Positions 53,795 through 62,671 of a stretch of 64,000 nt of DNA are shown one piece after another. Below the pieces are notes generated by a model that ran no database searches, was not told the DNA's origin, and was given only the letters and a program-made list of their open reading frames with translations. The number at the start of each line of letters is the position of its first letter. The stretch's first letter is position 1. Source of the stretch: an uncultured Phocaeicola sp. (GTDB lineage: Bacteria > Bacteroidota > Bacteroidia > Bacteroidales > Bacteroidaceae); NCBI GenBank assembly GCA_944320135.1, contig CALUGI010000009.1, positions 27,616-91,615 of the forward strand, in the 5' to 3' direction. A program made the position numbers and the translations under genes.

Positions 53795-55081
53795 TCATTC
53801 GAAAGCGCCGCTACGCAACATGCCCACTTCTCTTTCCGTCAGGTAACGCCAGTCGCCCCGGCGCAAGCCCTTCTTCGTCAGTCCGGCGAAATAAACGCGG
53901 TCGAGCTTGATTACGCGATACCCCAACGATTCGAAGATGCGCCGCACGATACGGTTCTTTCCGGAGTGGATTTCAATGCCTACCTGCGACTTGTCCGTGT
54001 CGGAAGCATAGGCCGCCGCATCCGCATGCACCTCGCCGTCGTCAAGCGTAATCCCCTGTACAATCTGGTCGAGGTCGGCTTTCGTTACGTTCTTGTCGCA
54101 ATACACGTGATATATCTTCTTCTTCAAGAACTTCGGATGGGTAAGTTTGGAAGCCAAATCGCCGTCGTTGGTCAGCAACAAGACGCCTGTCGTATTGCGG
54201 TCCAACCGGCCTACCGGGTAAATGCGCTCCGTGCAGGCCCCTTTCACGCAATCCATCACCGTCTTGCGCTCCTGAGGGTCATCAGAAGTCGTCACGCAAT
54301 CCTTCGGCTTGTTGAGCAACACATATACTTTGCGTTCGATGTTCACCGGCTGGTCGTGGAACTTAACCTCGTCAGAGCGTTTGATTTTCGTGCCCAGTTC
54401 GGTCACCGTCACTCCGTTCACCGACACCACTCCGGCAGCGATGAACTCGTCCGCTTCCCTGCGGGAGCATATTCCGGCATTGGCCAAGAACTTGTTCAGA
54501 CGAATCGGAGCATCCGGATCGGCAAGTGCGTCTTTATATTCAATCTGCTTCTTCCTGCTGTATTTGGCATTCGGGTCATAATCTGCCGTGCGCGGACGGT
54601 AGCCTCTCCCCTGCGGACGGTTATAGCCGCCCTGCCCGCCATTGTTGTTGTAGCGCGGACGATACGGGCGTTCGCCTTCTTCGCCGTTGCCGTTATAGCG
54701 AGAATTGCCTCCCGAATAGCGCGGAGTGTACGAATTGCTGCGCTGGCCGCCCCACGAACCGCCCTGCCCGCCGTTGTTGTAGCGCGGGGTGTACGGACGT
54801 TCGCCTTCTTCGCCGCCGTTATACGGACGGTATCCGTAAGGACGCTGTTGGGGGCGGTTCCCATACGGACGCTGCGGGCGGTTTTCATCATTGTTGAAGC
54901 GAGGCGTATAAGAACGATAATTCCCGCCCTCACGGTTATTGTACGGACGACGGTTGCTGTTGTAGCCTCCATTCCTGTCATTCTTGTTATACCTGTTGTA
55001 CCCTTCTCTGTTGTAAGACCTGTAGCCGTCGCGGCCAGACTGAGTGTTTTCACTTTCCGGTCTGAATTCTTTTTCTGCCAT
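53795..55081 (-). CDS. rRNA pseudouridine synthase (RsuA/RluB type) with a disordered Gly/Arg/Asn/Tyr-rich N-terminal tail
   Basis: A 428-residue protein. Residues 1-175 are low complexity: repeated RPY, TPRY, YNNGGQGG, with a near duplication (GGEEGERPYTPRYNNGGQGG at 89-108 and a similar block at 131-152). Then an S4 RNA-binding domain (about 193-240, IRLNKFLANAGICSRREADE) and the catalytic domain with aspartate 294 in VGRLDRNTTG and the C-terminal GKNRIVRRIFESLGY. It isomerises a uridine in 23S or 16S rRNA. The tail resembles the RGG/RGY regions that bind RNA and condense. It lies 57 nt behind purB. Confidence 0.93.
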   Translation of the reverse strand: MAEKEFRPESENTQSGRDGYRSYNREGYNRYNKNDRNGGYNSNRRPYNNREGGNYRSYTPRFNNDENRPQRPYGNRPQQRPYGYRPYNGGEEGERPYTPRYNNGGQGGSWGGQRSNSYTPRYSGGNSRYNGNGEEGERPYRPRYNNNGGQGGYNRPQGRGYRPRTADYDPNAKYSRKKQIEYKDALADPDAPIRLNKFLANAGICSRREADEFIAAGVVSVNGVTVTELGTKIKRSDEVKFHDQPVNIERKVYVLLNKPKDCVTTSDDPQERKTVMDCVKGACTERIYPVGRLDRNTTGVLLLTNDGDLASKLTHPKFLKKKIYHVYCDKNVTKADLDQIVQGITLDDGEVHADAAAYASDTDKSQVGIEIHSGKNRIVRRIFESLGYRVIKLDRVYFAGLTKKGLRRGDWRYLTEREVGMLRSGAFE

Positions 55082-55138
55082 AATATAATTACCTTAATTC
55101 TATAAATTAATATTTACCCTCGCGGGCATATTGTTTTA

Positions 55139-56485
55139 TCACATTCCTGTGTAGTTGTGCGGAGTGATAGCCCGCAACTCGTTCTTTATGCTTTCGTTTA
55201 CGTCCAGCGTATCTATAAAATTCGCAATAGACTCCTTCGTAATCGCCTGGTTCGTGCGGGTCAGAGCCTTCAGCGCTTCATACGGATGCGGATAGGCTTC
55301 ACGACGGAGAACGGTCTGGACAGCCTCGGCCACCACGCTCCAGCAGTTGTCCAAGTCTTCGTTTATCTTGTGTTCGTTCAGCAGCAGTTTGCCCAATCCT
55401 TTCAATGAACTTTGAATGGCAATGAGCGTATGTCCGAAAGGCACGCCTACGTTGCGCAGCACCGTAGAGTCCGTCAGGTCGCGCTGCAGGCGCGACACGG
55501 GAAGTTTCATCGAAAGATGCGAAAAGACAGCGTTGGCGATTCCCAGATTGCCTTCCGCATTTTCAAAATCTATCGGGTTCACTTTATGCGGCATTGCGCT
55601 TGAGCCGACTTCGCCCGCCTTGATTTTCTGTTTGAAGTATTCCATAGAAATATACATCCAGAAGTCGCGGTTCATGTCAATCATGATTGTATTGATGCGT
55701 TTCATCGCGTCGAATACGGCACCCAAGCAATCGTAGTTCGATATTTGGGTGGTATATTCCTCGCGTTCAAGCCCCAGCTTTTCAGCCACGAAGCGGCTTC
55801 CGAACGCCTTCCAGTCGATTCCCGGATAAGCCACATGGTGCGCGTTGTAGTTGCCGGTCGCCCCGCCAAACTTGGCCGTAAGCGGACAGGCTTTCAGCAT
55901 GTCCAGCTGGCGGCGCAGGCGATAGGCGAACACCATGATTTCCTTTCCGAGACGTGTAGGCGATGCGGGCTGGCCGTGCGTTTTGGCGAGCATCGGAATG
56001 TCTTTCCACTCGTCCGCATAAGCCTCCAACTTGTCAATCAGTTGCTGGAGCTGCGGACAATACGCATCTTCCAGCGCATCCTTTACCGACAAGGGCACGG
56101 ACGTGTTGTTGATGTCCTGAGAAGTCAGTCCGAAATGGATGAACTCTTTATAAGGCTCCAGCCCGCCCAATTTGTCGAATTGCTCCTTTATGAAATACTC
56201 CACGGCTTTCACGTCATGGTTCGTCACGCTTTCTATCTCCTTGATGCGCGCCGCATCCGCCTCCGAGAAGTTGCGGTAAATGTCGCGCAACGATTCAAAC
56301 CGCGAAGCGTCAAGCCCTGCCAGCTGCGGCAAGGGCAGTTCGCACAAAGCGATGAAGTATTCAACCTCCACCCTCACGCGATATTTCATCAAAGCGTATT
56401 CAGAGAAATAGTCAGCCAAAACTCCCGTTTTGCTTCTGTAACGACCGTCGACAGGCGATATGGCCGTGAGTAAATCAAGCTCCAT
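55139..56485 (-). CDS. purB: Adenylosuccinate lyase
   Basis: A 448-residue enzyme of purine synthesis; it cleaves SAICAR and adenylosuccinate, releasing fumarate. Family signatures: AISPVDGRYRSKTGVLADYF, the histidine segment AKTHGQPASPTRLGKE and the mobile loop GSSAMPHKVNPIDFENAEGN with the catalytic serine. The ATG at 56485 gives the usual MELDLLTA start. First gene of a likely purB / pseudouridine synthase / asnS unit, with a -7 element 50 nt upstream. Confidence 0.97.
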   Translation of the reverse strand: MELDLLTAISPVDGRYRSKTGVLADYFSEYALMKYRVRVEVEYFIALCELPLPQLAGLDASRFESLRDIYRNFSEADAARIKEIESVTNHDVKAVEYFIKEQFDKLGGLEPYKEFIHFGLTSQDINNTSVPLSVKDALEDAYCPQLQQLIDKLEAYADEWKDIPMLAKTHGQPASPTRLGKEIMVFAYRLRRQLDMLKACPLTAKFGGATGNYNAHHVAYPGIDWKAFGSRFVAEKLGLEREEYTTQISNYDCLGAVFDAMKRINTIMIDMNRDFWMYISMEYFKQKIKAGEVGSSAMPHKVNPIDFENAEGNLGIANAVFSHLSMKLPVSRLQRDLTDSTVLRNVGVPFGHTLIAIQSSLKGLGKLLLNEHKINEDLDNCWSVVAEAVQTVLRREAYPHPYEALKALTRTNQAITKESIANFIDTLDVNESIKNELRAITPHNYTGM

Positions 56486-56534
56486 CATGATTCGTGTAAT
56501 TTGATGTCTATAACTATGCGCATTAATCAGGGTG

Positions 56535-56542
56535 CAAAGGTA
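56535..56542 (-). promoter_or_regulatory. purB promoter -7 element
   Basis: Minus-strand TACCTTTG; no clear -33 TTTG. Confidence 0.5.
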
Positions 56543-56624
56543 ATACTTTTTCCCGAAGTTACCGGAATGCCAGGCATAAACTTTAGTATTTATTTCAAAT
56601 CGTTCCGGCAACCCGTCCGGCCCA

Positions 56625-56689
56625 CGCAAAAACGCCCCGGCATTTATAAAACAAGCCGAGGCGTTTCTGCAAAAAGCCTGCCGCCGGTC
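56625..56689. repeat. Intergenic 21-nt palindromic module array, copy H
   Basis: Three modules start at 56625, 56646 and 56668 (21, 22, 22 nt): CAAAAACGCCCCGGCATTT, ACAAGCCGAGGCGTTTC and GCAAAAAGCCTGCCGCC. The first core differs by one base from that of copies A, B and G. The third overlaps the GH35 terminator. Confidence 0.75.
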
Positions 56690-56709
56690 AAATGCCGGCG
56701 GCGGGCTTT
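56673..56709 (-). terminator. Terminator of the GH43-GH51-GH35 operon
   Basis: AAAGCCTGCCGCCGG (56673-56687) pairs with CCGGCGGCGGGCTTT (56695-56709), one G-U, 7-nt loop; the minus strand ends in TTTTT. Confidence 0.88.
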
Positions 56710-56727
56710 GCATCCGGTTACTTTTCC

Positions 56728-59055
56728 TCAATAAGAAAAATCCGTTTCCTTGACAAAAACCTTATAGTCCTTTATCAGACCGGGCGCACCGGCTTCCGCA
56801 CGGGGCAGCATCCTGAATCCGCTCACCTGATACTCCTTGCCCAAGTCGATTACAATCTGATGCGGACAGGCCGTATCGTCCACCGTCTGCCAGAACGTGC
56901 TTTCCTGCAAGTCGAACACTTTGTCGGCGGTACAGTTGCCTATCTTCGTATCTTCGCTGTCCGCATAGACAATCTTCCATGCTTCGCGCGGAACCGGCTT
57001 TCCGTCTGCACCCAGCACATCCATCTCGGCTATGGCGGCAACATCCGTCCCTTCGTAGTTGGAAGCAGCCTCCAGACAGAAGTACCTTCCGCCCACGGTC
57101 TTCCCGAACTTCACTTCCTGCCAACCGTTTCCGGAAGCGAACGTACCGGTATGGACGGGAGTTTCAGAAGCGAGTTTCAGGGTCTGCCCATCCTTGCGGC
57201 GGGTCTCCGGAGCCTTCTCACGAAGCAAATCCAGTATCGGCTTCTTTCGACCCGTCACTTTCGCTTCGGCAGGGCCTTTCAGGTCGAGCACGATAATTTC
57301 ATTCTCCCCTTCCTTCAGCCAGCATCCCGGCATATAGAGCGTCTGTTGAGGGCCGATTTCCCAGAAGCGCCCCAAGGCGTGCCCGTTCACCCAGACCATG
57401 CCTTTGCCCCACGTCTGCATGTCGAAAAACGTATCTCCGGTCTTGTCAAGATGAAAAGTCGCCTTGTAATAAGCCGGGCCTTGAACGGCCTTTCCGGGTC
57501 TGTAGCCCTTCTTGCTCGCGAACTCATGGAAAGGAGGAAGATTGTAGACCGTCCATCCTTTCAGCTCCACGGCCTTGTCACCGTCCAACGCTTCCACCTT
57601 CTCGGTGATACCCTTGCGGTCATGGATGGACTTGTCGAAGTTCACGCGCCCCATCGCCTCGACCAGAATGTCGAGCCGGGTACCTTTCTTCAAGATTCCC
57701 TCCAACGGAAGGGTGAACTCCCCGCGCCTGCGGTCAAGACGGCCCAGCAACTTCCCGTCGGCGAACACCTGTGCCCAGTCATGCACTTCGTCTATATGGA
57801 GCACGCCGCTGATGTCTTCCTTCAGAATGGTGCGGTAGAGGATGCTTCCCCACCCTTGGTCGAACATTTCCATCGGCCTGACGTTCTCGGTGCGCTTAGG
57901 CTCAGGAAGATTCTCGAACAAAGGGGCCACTTGCCAGTCCGCAATCGTATCGATGCTGACCACGGGATAGGAAGCAGGCGGTTCGGACAACGTGACTCCC
58001 TCCGGAAGGTACTGCCTCAGCAGGCCGCGCAGCTTGAAATATTTCGGCGTAGTCCATCCGGCCTCGCTGATGGGAGCGTCGTAATCATACGAACTGCACA
58101 TGGCCGAATAGGCCGGATTGTTCGCTCCGCCCCACCATCCGAAAGTCGTCCCTCCGTGGGTCATATACAAGCTGAACGAGATGTTCCGGTCGAGCATATC
58201 CTTGATTCCCTCCACCATCGTAGCCGCGTCACGGGTTTCGTGCTTGCGCCCCCAATGGTCGAACCATCCGCTCCAGAACTCGCTGCACATGAGCGGCGTG
58301 TCCGGACGGAGCTGTTTCAGTTTCTTGAACTGCTCCTCGATGTTCGCCCCCGTGCCGAAGTTGACGGTCCAGAGCAAATCGTCCAGCGCATTGTTGGTGA
58401 AGTTGGAACTCCAGTCACACTGGAACAAAGGCACATCCGTGAAGCCCGCCTTCTTCACGAGGTCGCGGATAGCCGACACGTAGGGCTTGTCGGTTCCGTA
58501 AGAGCCGTATTCGTTCTCCACCTGCACCATGATGATGTTCCCCCCACGGGAAATCTGCAAGTCCTTCAGCTGCTTGCCCACTTCGTCCATGAAGATGCCC
58601 ACACGCTCCATGTAATAAGGGTCAAGCGTGCGGAGCTTCACATCCGGCTTCTTCAGAAGCCACCAGGGAAGTCCGCCCATCTCCCATTCGGCGCACACGT
58701 ATGGACCCGGACGCACGATGACATACATGCCGTGCTTCTGCGCCAACCGGCAAAACCGGGCGATGTCCTTGTTGCCGGAGAAGTCGAACTCACCCGGATA
58801 TTGCTCGTGCAGGTTCCAAAACACATACAAGCAAAGGGTGTTCATCCCCAATGCCTTGCACAACAGGATGCGCTGTTCCCAATAAGGTTCGGGGATACGG
58901 GGATAATGCACTTCGGCCGCCTTTACCACAAAAGGCTTTCCGTTCAGCAGGAAAGTTCCCTTCCCCACTTCAAAAGTCTCTTTCTGTTCTGATGCGAACA
59001 CCGCTCCAAACGAAAAGAGCAGCGACAAAGCCATACATAAGATACAACGTTTCAT
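56728..59055 (-). CDS. Secreted beta-galactosidase, GH35
   Basis: A 775-residue exported glycosidase. Signal peptide ends about ASEQ (residue 24). The TIM barrel (about 35-345) begins FLLNGKPFVVKAAEVHYPRI; glutamate 182 in VENEYGSYG is the acid/base and glutamate 259 in MCSEFWSGWFDHWG the nucleophile. Beta domains follow (GMVWVNGHALGRFWEIGPQQ), and the last 140 residues look like an F5/8-type discoidin carbohydrate-binding domain (FWQTVDDTACPHQIVIDLG). It removes terminal beta-galactose. Third gene of an operon with GH43 and GH51. The start at 59055 is set by the signal peptide. Confidence 0.95.
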   Translation of the reverse strand: MKRCILCMALSLLFSFGAVFASEQKETFEVGKGTFLLNGKPFVVKAAEVHYPRIPEPYWEQRILLCKALGMNTLCLYVFWNLHEQYPGEFDFSGNKDIARFCRLAQKHGMYVIVRPGPYVCAEWEMGGLPWWLLKKPDVKLRTLDPYYMERVGIFMDEVGKQLKDLQISRGGNIIMVQVENEYGSYGTDKPYVSAIRDLVKKAGFTDVPLFQCDWSSNFTNNALDDLLWTVNFGTGANIEEQFKKLKQLRPDTPLMCSEFWSGWFDHWGRKHETRDAATMVEGIKDMLDRNISFSLYMTHGGTTFGWWGGANNPAYSAMCSSYDYDAPISEAGWTTPKYFKLRGLLRQYLPEGVTLSEPPASYPVVSIDTIADWQVAPLFENLPEPKRTENVRPMEMFDQGWGSILYRTILKEDISGVLHIDEVHDWAQVFADGKLLGRLDRRRGEFTLPLEGILKKGTRLDILVEAMGRVNFDKSIHDRKGITEKVEALDGDKAVELKGWTVYNLPPFHEFASKKGYRPGKAVQGPAYYKATFHLDKTGDTFFDMQTWGKGMVWVNGHALGRFWEIGPQQTLYMPGCWLKEGENEIIVLDLKGPAEAKVTGRKKPILDLLREKAPETRRKDGQTLKLASETPVHTGTFASGNGWQEVKFGKTVGGRYFCLEAASNYEGTDVAAIAEMDVLGADGKPVPREAWKIVYADSEDTKIGNCTADKVFDLQESTFWQTVDDTACPHQIVIDLGKEYQVSGFRMLPRAEAGAPGLIKDYKVFVKETDFSY

Positions 59056-59083
59056 AACAGCTATTTTGTGTTTGATAAAACAT

Positions 59084-61576
59084 TCATTCCGCATCGGAAG
59101 ATACGCCTATCACGCTCAACGAATAGGGCGGCATTTCATATACAAACTTCTCACCTACACTCAATGTGCTCACCACCGGCTTCGCATCCTTGTCGGCCGG
59201 TTTCCCGGAAAGCACGCTCAATGAAGCGGAAGCATCGTCCGTACCGGCAGGCAGATTCATCTCGGTTCTGACAGGTACGGGAAGCAGATTCACCATCTTT
59301 ATAATCAGTTTTCCCGTCCTGCTGTCGCGCACAACCGACGTGGCGATACGCCTACGGACATCTTCCCTCCCGTTATCCACCGTACATTCTGCCGGGAGAT
59401 AAGTGTCGCCCGCATTCTGTCCGAACAGGAGCTGGGTATAATAACCCACCGTAGGCTTCACCTCCTTGTTGTTGAAATAAATCAGGTCAGGATTCCATTG
59501 TGTATAGCCCTCCTTCGCCAGCAACGGCGCGTATGATGTCATCCGGACAATATCTCCGTTGCGTTCCGCCGAAGTCAGGTAAAGAGCCTCCGCAAGAGCC
59601 GTTTCAATGTTGTTGGGCCGCCCCGGAAGATGGGCCGCATATTCACCCAGATACACTTTCGACTTGCTCCGGTCATACTTGTCATAATAGTCTTGATTGT
59701 AGATGAACCACCCCGGCGTGTTGTAGTAATGCTCGTCGACCATAGGCAGTTTCAGCCTGTCGGCCAGCTCCCAGCCTTCTTCGTAATCGGTACCTTCATA
59801 GAATGGTCCAACCGTTCCGATGACCGTAATCTCCGGATGCTTCTCCTTTATCGCCTTGTAAATCATGGTGAAGCGTTCTTCGAACACATCCGTTATCTGA
59901 TCCTCATTGCCAATTCCGATGTATTTCAAGTTGAATGGCTCTGAATGTCCCGCCTCAGCACGCATTTTCGCCCATTTGTTGGTTTTCGGATCCGCATTCG
60001 CATAATCAATCAAATCCAATATATCCTGCACATAGTCGTCCATCTCATCCATCGGGATGCCTCCCTGCTGACCTCCCCCCAACAGCTTGCCGGACACGCA
60101 CGCGGAGTTCTGGCAAGGCACTCCAGCCGCCAATACGGGCAAAGGTTCCGCTCCCATATCCTCACAGAACCGGAAATACTCGAAATAGCCCAATCCCATC
60201 GTCTGATGATAACCCCAGATGTTCTTCATCGGTTTCCGGGATTCCAGCGGTCCGACCGTATTCTTCCAGCGATAAATATTCTCCAGCCCCTGCCCGTGTG
60301 AAGCGCAACCGCCGGGGAAACGCACGAAACGGGGATGCAAATCGGCTATCGCCTGCGCCAAATCTGCACGCAAACCGTTCTTATGTCCTTTAAATGTATT
60401 CTGAGGGAACAGAGAAACCATATCCAATTCATAATTTCCTTCGGACAAAGGAGCAAGAGTCAGAACTGCCCTGTCGGATGAAGCCTTCGCCTGAAGTACC
60501 CCGTTCTTCTTTTTCCAGTCGTCCGAAGATACGCTCACAATTCTGCTCGCCAACACATTGCCGGATTCATCACGCAGGCAGACTTTCAGCTTCCCTCCTT
60601 TTCCGGATGTCCGGCAGAAGAAGGAGAAATCATACCTCTCGCCTTCCTTAACTACCATCCCGTCAAATCCGGAGTTCACAAGCGCCGCTCCCGTATGCCG
60701 CACGTCCAAAGCCAGATAGTGGAGATTGTTCGCATGAACCGGACGAACGGTATCTACGGCCATCACCATTCCGTCCCCCTCGACCGACCAGGCGTAAGTA
60801 GGCCCCCAGTCCTTCACACGTCCGTTTTCTCCGGCGACATATTCGAAATCACGGTTCTGCACCAGTTCTGCATACAATCCTCCGTCCGCGCCATAGTTGA
60901 TGTCTTCAAAGAAAACCCCTATCAGCTTGTCGCTTATGGGTTTGGCCTTTTCCGGGAACACCGTCACCTTCATCGTTACAGGCCGGAGTCCGGCAAAACG
61001 AACCTTGTCCTCATCTGTCCGCTGATTGTGAAGCCGCGCCCGATAAGCCCGATGGTCGGCAAAGCGGGACAACCTTTCCACATCGGCCCACGCCACCTTC
61101 TGCACCGTGCCGTTTTCCTGTGTCCCGCCGACGGAGACCGTCCGCCGAGGATATTCAGTCCAAGCGTCTGATACGTATTCATCAAACCGGGCATCGGTAA
61201 AATAGGTCTGGCGTTTCCAGTCGAGCAAGTCAGCCGATGCAGCGTGTGCAAACTCCTTTCCGTTTCCGTTCAATTGCCAGATGCAGTGCCACACCCCGCT
61301 TGCGTCACGGCGCAGTTCCGGCTTCACCATCCTTTTCTCCGCTCCCCATGCCGCATAGTCGCACTTCACGTATGCATATCCGTCTCCCACGCTGAACCAA
61401 CGGTCTCCGTCCGAACTCCATGCGAAGCGCAATCCGCTCCTTCCCTCATCGGGAAGCGTCGCGTATGAGAACAGATAGACCGAATCCGGCTCGTTCATAA
61501 TCTCTCCGATATGCGCCGATGCGGGAACAGCTCCCATACAGGCGCACAAAGCTACCATACATGTCAAATGTTTCAT
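59084..61576 (-). CDS. Secreted alpha-L-arabinofuranosidase, GH51, with extra N-terminal domain
   Basis: An 830-residue exported enzyme. Signal peptide ends PASA. Residues 30-200 are an added beta domain with repeats like GH43 propeller blades (LRFAWSSDGDRWFSVGDGYA, KPELRRDASGVWHCIWQLNG, HAASADLLDWKRQTYF). The GH51 part starts near 205 (ISDKLIGVFFEDINYGADGG), has the acid/base glutamate in GIGNEDQ and the nucleophile glutamate in VYLGEYAAHL, and ends in the family's beta domain. It releases terminal arabinofuranose. Most GH51 proteins are shorter and lack the front domain. It lies 12 nt after the GH43 gene and 28 nt before GH35. Confidence 0.93.
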   Translation of the reverse strand: MKHLTCMVALCACMGAVPASAHIGEIMNEPDSVYLFSYATLPDEGRSGLRFAWSSDGDRWFSVGDGYAYVKCDYAAWGAEKRMVKPELRRDASGVWHCIWQLNGNGKEFAHAASADLLDWKRQTYFTDARFDEYVSDAWTEYPRRTVSVGGTQENGTVQKVAWADVERLSRFADHRAYRARLHNQRTDEDKVRFAGLRPVTMKVTVFPEKAKPISDKLIGVFFEDINYGADGGLYAELVQNRDFEYVAGENGRVKDWGPTYAWSVEGDGMVMAVDTVRPVHANNLHYLALDVRHTGAALVNSGFDGMVVKEGERYDFSFFCRTSGKGGKLKVCLRDESGNVLASRIVSVSSDDWKKKNGVLQAKASSDRAVLTLAPLSEGNYELDMVSLFPQNTFKGHKNGLRADLAQAIADLHPRFVRFPGGCASHGQGLENIYRWKNTVGPLESRKPMKNIWGYHQTMGLGYFEYFRFCEDMGAEPLPVLAAGVPCQNSACVSGKLLGGGQQGGIPMDEMDDYVQDILDLIDYANADPKTNKWAKMRAEAGHSEPFNLKYIGIGNEDQITDVFEERFTMIYKAIKEKHPEITVIGTVGPFYEGTDYEEGWELADRLKLPMVDEHYYNTPGWFIYNQDYYDKYDRSKSKVYLGEYAAHLPGRPNNIETALAEALYLTSAERNGDIVRMTSYAPLLAKEGYTQWNPDLIYFNNKEVKPTVGYYTQLLFGQNAGDTYLPAECTVDNGREDVRRRIATSVVRDSRTGKLIIKMVNLLPVPVRTEMNLPAGTDDASASLSVLSGKPADKDAKPVVSTLSVGEKFVYEMPPYSLSVIGVSSDAE

Positions 61577-61588
61577 CTGTATTCTGTA

Positions 61589-62580
61589 TTAAAATCGCAA
61601 TTCGGCGGGGATTCCCCATTTGTCCGTAATCCGTTTCAGTTCGGCACGGGTAATCGGGATGACGGTGCCGTGACGGGGGTGGAAGTCCATGCTCACTTCA
61701 TGGTCAATGACCTTGAAATGTTCGAGGTCGGTCGTCTCGGTAAACTGATACTTGCCCTTCATGTAAACGTCATACATCAGGATGTATTTGTTCTGCCCGA
61801 TGAGCTTGAACGTGCCGGCGCCTTCCACGGCTTCCTTCGTCTGCTGCTTGTAGTCGGGACTTTCCGTCCATTCTCCGGAGGTCAGCGAACGGGCGGCAGC
61901 CACCTTGATGCCGTTCCCGTGCCCTTCGGTTTTGTAAAAGAGGTGATAAACCCCATCCTTATATACGATGTCCCCGTCGATGCACGACTTCTTGTCGGCC
62001 GGAACAAACAGAGGCTTCGGCTCCCAATCAAGTCCGTAAAGTCATCGTTCGCGTAGGCATAATAGATGACATCCGGCCCGTCACCGTACTTCATCGACCA
62101 GTAAACCATATATTTTCCCGCCTCCCTGTCGAATATCGTCTGGGGAGCCCACACGCGTTTCAGGTTTTCCTGTCCGGCATACCGCTTCTGCATGTTGATG
62201 ACGGAGTGCGACCAGTTCACCAAATCGGTCGATTTGAGCAGAATCATGGCACGGTTCGAATCCCATCCGTTGGCGGACACCATGTCGGTCACCGCCATAT
62301 AGAATGTCTTTCCGTCCTCGCAACGCAGGATATGGGGGTCACGCACGCCGCCCGTAGAGCTGATGACTTTCGAGTCGAGCACGGGCCTGTTTCCGTTCAG
62401 CGCATAAAAGGAATACCCGTCCATGCTGACGGCAAAGCATACGGCTTCCTCACTGATATGGTTTCCGGTGAAATACGCGAACAGATAGCCTGCATAATCC
62501 TTCTCATCAACGAGAGAAGCGAACGACACATCCGCGACAAAAGAAAAAAGCGCGAGCAAAGTCAGAATACGGTTTCTCAT
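61589..62580 (-). pseudogene. GH43-type glycosidase gene broken by a 1-nt frameshift
   Basis: Two frames together make one GH43-like protein of about 330 residues. The first (62580 leftward) has a signal peptide and TGGVRDPHILRCEDGKTFYM, VWAPQTIFDREAGKYMVYWS, YYAYANDDFTDLIG, then leaves the family sequence near 62022-62034. The next frame resumes with EPKPLFVPADKKSCIDGDIV, YHLFYKTEGHGNGIKVAAAR and continues to the stop at 61589. The whole is 992 nt, one short of a multiple of three, so one base has been lost (or one base missed in sequencing). In working order it would act on arabinose- or galactose-containing side chains with GH51 and GH35. Confidence 0.85.
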
Positions 62581-62605
62581 AATTTATAATGTTAACGACT
62601 ATGCG

Positions 62606-62639
62606 CAAAGATAGGGATTCCGCACATTATATGCACAAA
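62606..62639 (-). promoter_or_regulatory. Promoter of the GH43-GH51-GH35 operon
   Basis: Minus-strand TTTG (62636-62639), 22-nt spacer, TATCTTTG (62606-62613), 26 nt before the GH43 ATG. Confidence 0.65.
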
Positions 62640-62671
62640 CAAATCGACCAAAGAATAACACATTTGTAACA

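Noticed and set aside
53666-55105. A 479-codon plus-strand frame rich in Ala, Val, Ile and Arg
   Set aside because: Mirror image of the pseudouridine synthase gene; the hydrophobic pattern is the complement of its Gly/Arg/Asn/Tyr-rich tail.
56692-58992. A 766-codon open frame on the plus strand
   Set aside because: It is antisense to the GH35 gene, which has signal peptide, catalytic residues and full family length. The antisense product is Arg/His/Leu-rich without domains and comes from codon bias in GC-rich DNA.
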